Origin: Candidatus Izemoplasmatales bacterium
GTDB taxonomy: Bacteria > Bacillota_I > Bacilli_A > Izemoplasmatales > Hujiaoplasmataceae
NCBI GenBank assembly: GCA_028694875.1
Contig: JAQVKB010000025.1
Span: forward strand, 1 to 9,504
Direction: 5' to 3'
DNA: 9,504 bases
The translations under genes were made by a program, and so were the position numbers. The notes under the pieces were generated by a model. That model made no database searches, was not told the DNA's origin, and saw only the letters and a list, made by a program, of their open reading frames with translations. Within the stretch, counting starts at the first letter, position 1. Every line of letters begins with the position of its first letter. Shown here piece after piece: positions 1-6,402 of the stretch.

Positions 1-679
1 CTTTTTTCTTGTGTCCTTGACACGGGGTACACTTTAATCCATCCTGAGATTCTTTTTTTTCAAGGCATACGAGAAGCGTTTGAAGCGAATCGTGATTTGT
101 GGCATTGAAGGCGAATTTTTCTCCGCTCTTCATCTGAATCAGCAACTCATAAAAGCTGTCCGATGTATTCGGGAGTTTCTGGGCCTTTTCGCGATCATAC
201 AAAACTTGTCCATGCTGAGTGACGTGGACAATTTCAATGTCCTTAATCAGGTATTCATCCGAAATGGTTTCATGCAACAAATATCGCCAGGTCCCCTTTT
301 GGCGATCGACATAAATGATCAAGTCATGACCACCATCAATCGAGAAAGCCTGTTCTTGTTCGTTGTTGGGTTCAGGTGAACTCATCGCGATACGTTGACG
401 CATGACGGTAATACCGATGCGAACCGCATTCTTTTTTTGAACGGCAATCAAAGACAAAACGCAAAGCACAAGGAACACAAAAGCAAGGATGAGCATCGTG
501 GTTCGCTCCGAAACATTCGATTCATCCCAAACAAGAATGGCATCCAATATCATGAAGATGGCACCAGCGCCCATCAATCCAGTCGTAACCGCAAAGGTCT
601 TTTGGATTTGACGACCAAGTCGGAAGACTTCTTCAAAAGAAGCTTGATGCGTGGCATCAATTTGAATCCGTTGATCCAT
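1..679 (-). CDS. Uncharacterised two-helix membrane protein (3' end beyond left edge)
   Basis: An open frame on the minus strand starts at ATG 679-677 and stays open for all 226 codons to the window edge, so the C-terminus is missing. The start is preceded by a strong ribosome site (AAGGGGGG, 7 bases upstream). Residues about 28-51 and 61-80 are hydrophobic and look like two membrane helices joined by a short acidic loop (WDESNVSER), with a soluble N-terminus of about 27 residues. The rest, from about residue 82, is a soluble domain rich in charged residues and beta-prone stretches (for example DLIIYVDRQKGTWRYLL at about 119-135). Close to the edge there is a CTPC pair (residues 217 and 220) followed by a lysine-rich stretch, possibly half of a zinc-binding knuckle. 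I do not recognise the family. It is divergent from the following operon, and its promoter region carries palindromes. The existence of the gene is well supported; its function is unknown. Confidence 0.8.
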   Translation of the reverse strand, partial: MDQRIQIDATHQASFEEVFRLGRQIQKTFAVTTGLMGAGAIFMILDAILVWDESNVSERTTMLILAFVFLVLCVLSLIAVQKKNAVRIGITVMRQRIAMSSPEPNNEQEQAFSIDGGHDLIIYVDRQKGTWRYLLHETISDEYLIKDIEIVHVTQHGQVLYDREKAQKLPNTSDSFYELLIQMKSGEKFAFNATNHDSLQTLLVCLEKKESQDGLKCTPCQGHKKK

Positions 680-694
680 GAATGATCCCCCCTT

Positions 695-710
695 ATGACG
701 TATACGTCAT
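695..710. promoter_or_regulatory. Perfect 16-bp palindrome, candidate operator or mRNA 5' hairpin
   Basis: ATGACGTATACGTCAT is identical to its own reverse complement. It lies directly downstream of the predicted minus-strand -10 element, at about +1 to +16, and immediately upstream of the ribosome site of the leftmost gene. Such a position would suit a repressor operator. In RNA it could also fold into a 5' hairpin. The binding factor is unknown. Confidence 0.45.
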
Positions 711-717
711 CAATGTC

Positions 718-746
718 ATTGTACTCCTGATTCGAACTGGATGCAA
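718..746 (-). promoter_or_regulatory. Promoter of the leftmost minus-strand gene
   Basis: Read on the minus strand, TTGCAT (746-741) is followed after 17 bases by TACAAT (723-718). The -10 matches consensus at five of six positions and the -35 at three. Transcription would start near 711, about 30 bases before the ATG. Confidence 0.5.
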
Positions 747-755
747 TACGTTCGA
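732..755. repeat. Inverted repeat TCGAAC-N12-GTTCGA around the minus-strand -35
   Basis: Arms at 732-737 and 750-755 are perfect reverse complements separated by 12 bases. The predicted -35 element of the leftmost gene (741-746) lies between them. The geometry suits a dimeric regulator, but 6-bp arms can occur by chance. Confidence 0.3.
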
Positions 756-774
756 GTTTTTCTATCGGGAAGTG

Positions 775-803
775 TGTTCACATCCATGATTCTTTGGTAT
801 AAT
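775..803 (+). promoter_or_regulatory. Extended -10 promoter of the five-gene operon
   Basis: TATAAT (798-803) is a perfect -10 preceded by TG one base upstream (795-796), an extended -10. A weak -35 (TGTTCA, 775-780) sits at 17-base spacing. Transcription would start near 810, leaving a leader of about 26 bases that holds little beyond the GGAGG ribosome site. Confidence 0.7.
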
Positions 804-835
804 TGAACAAGACAAGAGGGATGGAGGTGAATGGT

Positions 836-1531
836 TTGAAAACAAATCGTGGTTTCATCATTGGTTTTGTGGCGATTGAGACCTTGTTGCTATACTTCAT
901 TCTCTTCCAACAGTTTGGATTACCAAGCGGTGTCCTTCATTATCTGTCCATCGTGGTAGCTTGGGCATTTGCCTTGATTCACTTCAAACATCATCCCAAA
1001 ACGCGTTGGTTACGAATCGGACTCACATGGACAATCGCGGCTGATTTTTTCTTAACGTTGCTTGGAACAGCACAAATCCTCGGAACAGTCTTGTTTTTTT
1101 TGGCGCAAATCTCGTATTGGATCTATTTTCGGACCCAAGAGAAGAACCCACATCAAGCCGTCTTGATTTGGATGTTTCTGACGATGACTTCGATTTTGGT
1201 GTTCTTCGCGATATTCTCACAAACGTTCGACCTTTTGATGGTGATCGCCGTGATCTACTATATGACCTTATGGATGAACTGGATCACTTCGCTCACGAAG
1301 CTCCGGCAGTATTTCCCCCTTTCGATCGCTTTTTTATTTTATCTTTTCTGTGATACCCTCGTCGGATTATCGCAAAGTGCTCCTTATGCGATGGGCATCG
1401 TCGCGGAAATCAACGAATGGGTTCAAGCAACTCATTTCAATTGGATTTGGTTTTTCTATCTCCCTTCACAAGTTCTCATTGCCCTTTCTGCGGTGAAACA
1501 TCGTGAATTGGTTCAAGAGGTCGGCGAATGA
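836..1531 (+). CDS. YhhN/TMEM86-like integral membrane protein (lysoplasmalogenase family)
   Basis: A 231-residue polytopic membrane protein with about eight hydrophobic segments (roughly 7-27, 34-50, 60-78, 80-98, 108-128, 132-150, 161-180, 202-220). The order and motifs match the YhhN/TMEM86 family. An acidic residue lies in helix 3 (D70, within TIAADFFLTLLG), then comes the FFLAQISYWIYF stretch, a second acidic residue in FCDTLVGLSQ (D173), and FFYLPSQVLIALS near the C-terminus. In vertebrate TMEM86 the family hydrolyses the vinyl-ether bond of lysoplasmalogens; many bacterial members are uncharacterised, so the substrate here is inferred. The start is TTG at 836, eight bases after GGAGG; upstream in-frame TTG 803, ATG 821 and GTG 827 lie before or inside the ribosome site. 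It is the first gene of the operon, and its TGA overlaps the next ATG by four bases (ATGA). Confidence 0.75.
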   Translation: MKTNRGFIIGFVAIETLLLYFILFQQFGLPSGVLHYLSIVVAWAFALIHFKHHPKTRWLRIGLTWTIAADFFLTLLGTAQILGTVLFFLAQISYWIYFRTQEKNPHQAVLIWMFLTMTSILVFFAIFSQTFDLLMVIAVIYYMTLWMNWITSLTKLRQYFPLSIAFLFYLFCDTLVGLSQSAPYAMGIVAEINEWVQATHFNWIWFFYLPSQVLIALSAVKHRELVQEVGE

Positions 1532-2925
1532 AGGTTCTTCTCCAAGGGGAATTTGATCCCATCACTTCTTCAAAAATCCATGATTCCATTGCGGAAGGTT
1601 TCCGAATTCTTCACGATTTTTGGGTTGGAAACCACCTTCCAGAAGAGCCTCTTGAGAATCTCGTGACGACCATTGAAGTATTTCAACATCGCAACGATTT
1701 CCTTGATACGCTTGCCCAAGATTTGGATGTCGATTCGTCCGGTATGGAAGACACGTTCGTAGGTGTTGCGACGAACCAACATCTTTATCTGATGAACCCA
1801 TCCTATTATGCCAAGGTATACCCCGAAGGAATTGAGCGCCAATCTTACGCGAAATTGGTCGCCCATGAACTTGCTCATCTAGCCCATGAAAAGTATGTGG
1901 ACCATGTGGATCAAGACATGGGTCCCATCTGGTTTTATGAAGGCTTTGCCGTGGCGGCTTCCACGCAATGGATTGGACAAGATGACGTGTTAACGCCTTC
2001 TCAAATCGAATCCATTCTCACCCACGAAGGTAGACTTTTCTATCGATATTTTGGAAGTCTCTTTCGAGTTCTGATGACAAAATTCACATTGACAGAACTT
2101 TTGGATATGGCGAAAAACAATGATTTTGTCATTCAAATTCGTGATCGAATTCAAAAAACCTACGCGCCATGGCCGAATGGAAACTGGATCGAGCCAAGAT
2201 TTCATGGAACCAACAAACGACCGATGGTGCTTGTCATTCCCGGCGGAGGGTATGCCTATGCCTCCAGCCGAGAAGGATGGCCTGTCGCCAATCGATTTTT
2301 CGAGGAAGGATTCCATGTGGGGGTTTATTGGTATCGAGAAAAGATTGTCTTAGAACCCTATTTGCTGGAAGAAGCGTTTCGAGATTTAGGATGGCTAGAA
2401 AAGGATCCTAGGATTTCAGGAATCATTGTGATGGGATTTAGTGCAGGAGGGCATTTTGCCCTTTCGATGATGGAAGCCAAACCAACCAAGTTTCTCGCAG
2501 GAATTCTTGCCTACCCCGTTGTTTCTGCGAGAAAGCCCTATGCCCATGAACGATCCATCGAAACGTTACTTGGGCATCTTCCGAATCCTGCGGAACGAAA
2601 ACGTCTCTCATTGGAAGAACATGTTTCCACGTTACTTCCACCACTTTTTGTTTGGCATACGATGGAAGACAGTACCGTTCCTTATGAAAATAGTGTCATG
2701 CTTGCACAATCCATTCAAAAACAAGGCGCAGTATGTGAACTGCATCTCTATCCCAAAGGGAGCCATGGACTCGCCTTGGCGGACGAAACGACACCGTTTG
2801 AGGGATGTGATCCTCAACAATATCGTGACCAACATCGCCATGTGGCGACATGGTTCTCACTGGCGGTTTCCTTTTTGTGGTTGAATCTTCCTATTGAACA
2901 TATCAATTTCAAGCGAGGTACATAA
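1528..2925 (+). CDS. Fusion of a gluzincin-like metallopeptidase domain and an alpha/beta-hydrolase esterase domain
   Basis: A 465-residue protein with two enzyme-like halves. The N-terminal half (about 1-212) carries HELAH (H113, E114, H117) and, 21 residues after the second histidine, WFYEGFAVAAS with E138. This is the HExxH plus downstream glutamate pattern of gluzincin zinc peptidases (peptidase MA-like). The C-terminal half (about 215-455) resembles the BD-FAE/acetylxylan-esterase-like hydrolases. It has a PGGGY oxyanion loop (238-242), nucleophile elbow GFSAG (S305), acid D381 in MEDSTVP and H413 in GSHGL, so the triad is complete. No signal peptide is visible at MKVLLQGEFD, so it is probably cytoplasmic. 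The reading frame is continuous across the junction. The start overlaps the previous stop by four bases, with AAGAGG upstream, and the next gene starts on the last base of its TAA. Substrates are unknown; peptide and acyl-sugar or ester substrates are possible. Confidence 0.8.
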   Translation: MKVLLQGEFDPITSSKIHDSIAEGFRILHDFWVGNHLPEEPLENLVTTIEVFQHRNDFLDTLAQDLDVDSSGMEDTFVGVATNQHLYLMNPSYYAKVYPEGIERQSYAKLVAHELAHLAHEKYVDHVDQDMGPIWFYEGFAVAASTQWIGQDDVLTPSQIESILTHEGRLFYRYFGSLFRVLMTKFTLTELLDMAKNNDFVIQIRDRIQKTYAPWPNGNWIEPRFHGTNKRPMVLVIPGGGYAYASSREGWPVANRFFEEGFHVGVYWYREKIVLEPYLLEEAFRDLGWLEKDPRISGIIVMGFSAGGHFALSMMEAKPTKFLAGILAYPVVSARKPYAHERSIETLLGHLPNPAERKRLSLEEHVSTLLPPLFVWHTMEDSTVPYENSVMLAQSIQKQGAVCELHLYPKGSHGLALADETTPFEGCDPQQYRDQHRHVATWFSLAVSFLWLNLPIEHINFKRGT

Positions 2926-3941
2926 TGGATACGATTCTTTATTCGCTGAATGCAGTCTTGCCGATTTTGTTGCTGGTCGGACTTGGATATTTTTTGAAAC
3001 GTGTTCATTTCCTGGACGCGGACTTTTTGACTCATGCCAATCGTTTTGTCTTCCGAATCGCATTACCGACACTATTGTTTGTGACCATTTATCAAATTGA
3101 TCAATTGAATGATATCAACTGGCCGATGGTTTTATTCGCGGTCGGAGGAATTCTGTTTTTGTTTGTCTTGGGACTACTTTTTGCATTTGTATTCATCAAA
3201 GATCCCAAACAAAAGGGAGTCCTCGTTCAAGGGGTTTTTCGATCGAATTACGCCATCATTGGCATTCCTTTGGCACAAGCCATCGGTGGATTCGAAGCAG
3301 TCGCCAATGTTGCCTTAGTCTCTGCCATTGCAGTTCCCTTGATGAATATCCTTTCCGTGGTTTCCCTGACGATGTTTGTGGAAGATCATCAAACACCAGG
3401 CACCTTTCGAAAAACGTTAGTCAAAGTGATTACAAATCCCCTTATTATCGCAGTTTTTCTCGGTCTTGCGGCCTTGTGGATTCGTTCTTGGATTCCAATC
3501 GATTCCACCACTGGATTGCCAGTGTTTACGATCGAACATCAAATCCCTTTTCTTTATCTGGCCATCACGTGGGTCGGGCAAATTGCTTCGCCACTTGCTT
3601 TGATTGTCTTAGGTGGAACGTTTGAGTTCTTTGTCATCAAAGATTTGAAAAGGCAGATCATATTAGGTGTTCTTGCCCGAAACTTGATGGCTCCCGCATT
3701 GACATTGACACTCGCGGTACTAATGACAAAATGGATTGAATCTGTGACGTTGGGTCCGGATCAATACCCTGCTTTGATTGCCCTTTTTGCATCCCCAACG
3801 GCAGTTGCTAGTGCCATTATGGCTGCAGAGATGGACAATGACAAACGCTTGGCCGTCCAACTCGTGGTTTGGACCACGACCTTATCCGTGGTTACGATCT
3901 TTTTCACGGTGTTTGTCTTCCGAAGTTTATCACTCATTTAG
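2925..3941 (+). CDS. AEC (auxin efflux carrier) family transporter
   Basis: A 338-residue protein with about ten hydrophobic segments in two halves. It opens with the family's N-terminal pattern (LPILLLVGLGYFLKR, about 12-26), followed by a helix with a conserved-type proline (FRIALPTLLF, P48). The characteristic motif RSNYAIIGIPLAQ lies at about 106-118. AEC proteins are secondary carriers in the cytoplasmic membrane, and characterised members move small organic anions such as malonate or malate. The substrate here cannot be read. A GCGAGG ribosome site precedes ATG 2925, which shares one base with the upstream TAA, so translation is probably coupled. The length is typical for the family. 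Confidence 0.9.
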   Translation: MDTILYSLNAVLPILLLVGLGYFLKRVHFLDADFLTHANRFVFRIALPTLLFVTIYQIDQLNDINWPMVLFAVGGILFLFVLGLLFAFVFIKDPKQKGVLVQGVFRSNYAIIGIPLAQAIGGFEAVANVALVSAIAVPLMNILSVVSLTMFVEDHQTPGTFRKTLVKVITNPLIIAVFLGLAALWIRSWIPIDSTTGLPVFTIEHQIPFLYLAITWVGQIASPLALIVLGGTFEFFVIKDLKRQIILGVLARNLMAPALTLTLAVLMTKWIESVTLGPDQYPALIALFASPTAVASAIMAAEMDNDKRLAVQLVVWTTTLSVVTIFFTVFVFRSLSLI

Positions 3942-3950
3942 GAGGTATCT

Positions 3951-4802
3951 ATGGAGATTCGTCTGGCGAAAACCAATCGTGATTTTTTATCTCAATACGC
4001 AGAGATTCTGGAACAGCATGCTGCGGTGACGCAGCTCTTTTCGACGAATCTACAAGGAGATTTGGATTTACCTTTAGAGCGTCATCAAGCAAGAGGAGGG
4101 ATATACGAAGGTGATTGTCTGTTGCTCTTGTTTCTCAATCCAATCCCATGGAACTTACAAATATGGGCCGATGATTATCCCGAAGCTGCCATTGATTTGC
4201 TCGTCAATTATTTGATTTCTGAAAGTATAGACATCAAGGGCGTTCAAGGAAATCAACTCCTCACGGATCGATTTGTCCTCCAGTATGGACGATGGACAAA
4301 TCTCTCTTTTCGAACGCGACTTGCCATGGATATCATGGTTTTGAGGAAATTGATCGATGTCATCCCCAAAGGGACTCCTCGAGAAGCCACGATGAAAGAC
4401 ATCGATGCCCTTTGTGAATGGGAGGCGGCTTTTCTCAGAGAAGCGCTTCATGAAGATACCGACGCTTCGGCGATGCGTGAAAAAGTCCTAGCGCATCTTG
4501 AAAAGAATCTCGTGATGGTCGTAGAAGATGATCGTCATCAGTTGGTTTCGATGGCGATGGCCTCTCGAAAAATGCCCAAAGGAAGAGCGATTTCTCTTGT
4601 CTATACCCCGCCCCAATTCCGAAATCGAGGTTTCTCACGGCATTGTGTCCACGCTTTGTGTACGAGACTCTTTGAAGAAAAGAATGAGTTTGTCTCCTTA
4701 TTTGTGGACAAAACCAATCCCGTATCCAATCACTTGTATTTGGCGTTAGGATTTGAAATTGTCACGGATAGTCTCGATCGTGTCATCGAGGATGTTCTAT
4801 GA
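3951..4802 (+). CDS. GNAT family N-acetyltransferase with an extra N-terminal domain
   Basis: A 283-residue protein. The C-terminal part (about 143-283) is a GNAT domain. The acetyl-CoA-binding strand and loop read AISLVYTPPQFRNRGFSRH (213-231), with the R-x-R-G-x-S variant of the pyrophosphate loop. The late motif LFVDKTNPVSNHLYLALGF (250-268) is the usual strand 5 and alpha 4 signature. The first 140 residues are not obviously GNAT; they may be a degenerate second GNAT fold or a substrate domain. Such proteins transfer acetyl from acetyl-CoA to amines, and the acceptor is unknown. The start ATG 3951 follows AGGAGG by six bases. That ribosome site overlaps the upstream TAG, and the gap between genes is nine bases. 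Confidence 0.85.
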   Translation: MEIRLAKTNRDFLSQYAEILEQHAAVTQLFSTNLQGDLDLPLERHQARGGIYEGDCLLLLFLNPIPWNLQIWADDYPEAAIDLLVNYLISESIDIKGVQGNQLLTDRFVLQYGRWTNLSFRTRLAMDIMVLRKLIDVIPKGTPREATMKDIDALCEWEAAFLREALHEDTDASAMREKVLAHLEKNLVMVVEDDRHQLVSMAMASRKMPKGRAISLVYTPPQFRNRGFSRHCVHALCTRLFEEKNEFVSLFVDKTNPVSNHLYLALGFEIVTDSLDRVIEDVL

Positions 4803-5260
4803 GTGACATTCAATTTACCATCGACCAAACGCGGTTTCGATACCGTGTTGGTGGTCTTCTCATCCATGAAGGAAAACTTCTTGCCATTACCAATCCTGAA
4901 GAAAAAGTCGCCTACACGTTAGGCGGAGCAGTTCAAATCGGTGAAACCGCCGAAGAGGCCTTGAAACGAGAGATATGGGAAGAGATTGGAATGACTTTAT
5001 CGTCTTCACGACTTCTGTTTGTCCACGAGAATTTTTTTGAGGGTCGTCTCGGCCCGATTCATGAAATTGGCTTATTTTTTGAGATTCAAGTTTTGGAAGA
5101 TCCCTCCAAAGCAAAAGCGTTGGGTCTCACCAACGATGGCATCCATGAATCGATTGTTTGGTTGGATATAGAACACCCTTCTATACCGGTTGTTCCTGAA
5201 ATCGTTCTTCAAGAAGCAAAAACGCTGACAAAGGGCGTTCGCCACTTTCTCAGCGTTTAG
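4799..5260 (+). CDS. Nudix hydrolase
   Basis: A 153-residue protein with a perfect Nudix box at residues 43-65: G43, E49, then R57-E58, E61-E62 and G64 (GX5EX7REUXEEXGU). The glutamates E58, E61 and E62 would bind the divalent metals that hydrolyse a nucleoside diphosphate-X bond. The protein begins directly with the beta-strands of the fold and has only a short tail, so it is a stand-alone Nudix enzyme of ordinary size. It may be a housecleaning or regulatory hydrolase; the substrate is not predictable. Its ATG overlaps the GNAT stop (ATGA), with GAGG eight bases upstream. It is the last gene of the operon, and its final codons lie in a terminator hairpin. Confidence 0.92.
   Translation: MSDIQFTIDQTRFRYRVGGLLIHEGKLLAITNPEEKVAYTLGGAVQIGETAEEALKREIWEEIGMTLSSSRLLFVHENFFEGRLGPIHEIGLFFEIQVLEDPSKAKALGLTNDGIHESIVWLDIEHPSIPVVPEIVLQEAKTLTKGVRHFLSV
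5218..5260. terminator. Bidirectional terminator embedded in the Nudix 3' end
   Basis: A 9-bp stem AAACGCTGA (5220-5228) with TCAGCGTTT (5250-5258) continues inward, after one mismatch, with AAAG/CTTT and GGC/GCC. On the minus strand it is followed by TTTTT (complement of 5218-5222), serving the VOC gene. On the plus strand it is followed by short T-runs. The stops of the two convergent genes are three bases apart. Confidence 0.65.
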
Positions 5261-5263
5261 AGT

Positions 5264-6118
5264 TTAATGTTTAATTTCTAAATAGACAGGCCGATGTTCA
5301 AGGGTACAAACCCGATATCCTTGTAAGGTCTCTTTGATGGGGATATCATGAGATTTCAGCGTTTCTAGCGCGTGAATCAACTTCTCACAAGTTGGATATT
5401 CGAGCGTAAAGGCCCGTAGTCCAATTTCGTTTTCATACGTATGATTTTGATCATCACAGGTGAACAACGCCAAATGGTGATGATAGTTTCCGTCCGAAAC
5501 GAAAGCGGCTTCCTTGAAGTCCTTCGATGTCAATTGAAAACCGAGAATGTCCGTATAAAAGGCAATCGCCTCTTCGAGTTTCGGTACCATCAAATGCAAA
5601 TGCCCTATCGTGGTTTCCGAAGGCATTCTTTGATAGGTCTCACGTTCGGTTGTTTCATAATATACACCACTATAATCAAACGGTTGATTCGTCATCGGAA
5701 TCGATCGCAAATCCAAATTCCATCCTTCTCCATCTTTGTCCGCGAAGATTTCGATGCCAATCCCATCGGGGTCTTGAAGATAAATCGCTTCGGTCACGAC
5801 ATGATCTCTGGCACCCAAAATGGGGATCTGTTGCTCAATAAGATGTTTGAGAAACATCGAGAGATGCTTTCGAGATGGCAAATGAATCGCAAAATGGTAG
5901 ACCCCCAACTTTTCGTCCAAAGGAATCGGGTTGGAAAGAGAGACCAAACGAATCAGTTCGTTTTGTCCATCCGCTGACAAACTGACGAACGTGGAATCTT
6001 GTGATATCACGCGAAAACCGAGGAGGTCTTGGTAGAAAACTACACTATCTTCCAAATTGGAAACATTGAGTTCAATTTTCTTGACATGGATTGTGTTCGT
6101 AAAATACGGGTTTTCCAA
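5264..6118 (-). CDS. Two-domain VOC (glyoxalase/catechol-2,3-dioxygenase-like) protein
   Basis: A 284-residue protein made of two vicinal-oxygen-chelate domains, similar in build to Bacillus CatE/YfiE-type proteins. Counting from the GTG at 6127, domain 1 has HVKKIELNVSNLEDSVVFY (14-32), H78 in GVYHFAIHLP and E126 in DPDGIGIEIF, a plausible 2-His-1-Glu metal site. Domain 2 has IGHLHLMVPKLEEAIAFY (174-191), a HHHLALF strand (216-222) and a final E284 in VYLEIKH. Domain 2 lacks the usual DPxG turn before its last strand. It may open catechol-like rings or bind other metal-chelated ligands; the substrate is unknown. Start choice: GTG at 6127 lies inside the ribosome site AAGGGGGTGA. TTG at 6118, eight bases after the GGGGG core, is better placed and gives the range used here. 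The longer form adds three residues. Confidence 0.88.
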   Translation of the reverse strand: MENPYFTNTIHVKKIELNVSNLEDSVVFYQDLLGFRVISQDSTFVSLSADGQNELIRLVSLSNPIPLDEKLGVYHFAIHLPSRKHLSMFLKHLIEQQIPILGARDHVVTEAIYLQDPDGIGIEIFADKDGEGWNLDLRSIPMTNQPFDYSGVYYETTERETYQRMPSETTIGHLHLMVPKLEEAIAFYTDILGFQLTSKDFKEAAFVSDGNYHHHLALFTCDDQNHTYENEIGLRAFTLEYPTCEKLIHALETLKSHDIPIKETLQGYRVCTLEHRPVYLEIKH

Positions 6119-6142
6119 ATATGTCACCCCCTTGCACTATGC

Positions 6143-6148
6143 ATTATA
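6143..6148 (-). promoter_or_regulatory. -10 element of the VOC gene promoter
   Basis: The minus strand reads TATAAT at 6148-6143, a perfect -10, about 25 bases before the preferred TTG start, giving a very short leader. No convincing -35 is seen at 16-18 bases. Upstream there is an inverted repeat ACGCG-N6-CGCGT (6158-6173) in the spacer, a possible operator of low certainty. Confidence 0.5.
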
Positions 6149-6218
6149 CCGCATTCTACGCGAAATCGCGCGTGAAATGCTTGATGACGCATCGTGCTTG
6201 GAAAATGAAAGATGTGGT

Positions 6219-6236
6219 AAAAAGCAGTTGCTTTTT
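6219..6236. repeat. Inverted repeat AAAAAGCA-GT-TGCTTTTT
   Basis: Two perfect 8-base arms (6219-6226 and 6229-6236) are separated by two bases. The right arm overlaps the predicted -35 of the tRNA operon (6228-6233). It could be an operator. It lies in the spacer between two divergent transcription units, so a terminator role is unlikely. Confidence 0.4.
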
Positions 6237-6256
6237 GTGCCAAGTTTTGTTAATAT
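6228..6256 (+). promoter_or_regulatory. Probable promoter of the tRNA operon
   Basis: TTGCTT (6228-6233) and TAATAT (6251-6256) are spaced by 17 bases in an AT-rich stretch. Start would be near 6263, about 56 bases before tRNA-Arg. The leader contains a hairpin AGCCG-TTCG-CGGCT (6279-6292) with a UUCG loop, perhaps a structural or processing element. Confidence 0.5.
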
Positions 6257-6318
6257 ATATATCGGTCTTCAAAAAGGGAGCCGTTCGCGGCTGTGGACAC
6301 TCGAGAAGCCCTTCATGC

Positions 6319-6395
6319 GCGCTCATAGCTCAATTGGATAGAGCGTTTGACTACGGATCAAAAGGTTTCGGGTTCGACTCCTGATGAGCGCGCCA
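6319..6395 (+). tRNA. tRNA-Arg (anticodon ACG)
   Basis: Acceptor GCGCTCA pairs fully with TGAGCGC (6385-6391), followed by discriminator G and an encoded CCA. The anticodon arm is TTTGA-CTACGGA-TCAAA with ACG at positions 34-36; position 34 would be read as inosine after deamination. The T arm is TCGGG-TTCGACT-CCTGA. The length is 77 bases including CCA. Confidence 0.96.
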
Positions 6396-6402
6396 TTTTT
6401 CT

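Noticed and set aside
80..685. Two plus-strand open frames (80-379 and 395-685)
   Set aside because: They lie antisense to a longer continuous minus-strand frame with a strong ribosome site and membrane helices, and have no ribosome sites or recognisable domains.
2120..2200. Possible frameshift joining two separate genes in the fusion protein
   Set aside because: The frame is uninterrupted through the junction, no internal ribosome site or start precedes the hydrolase half, and composition does not change.
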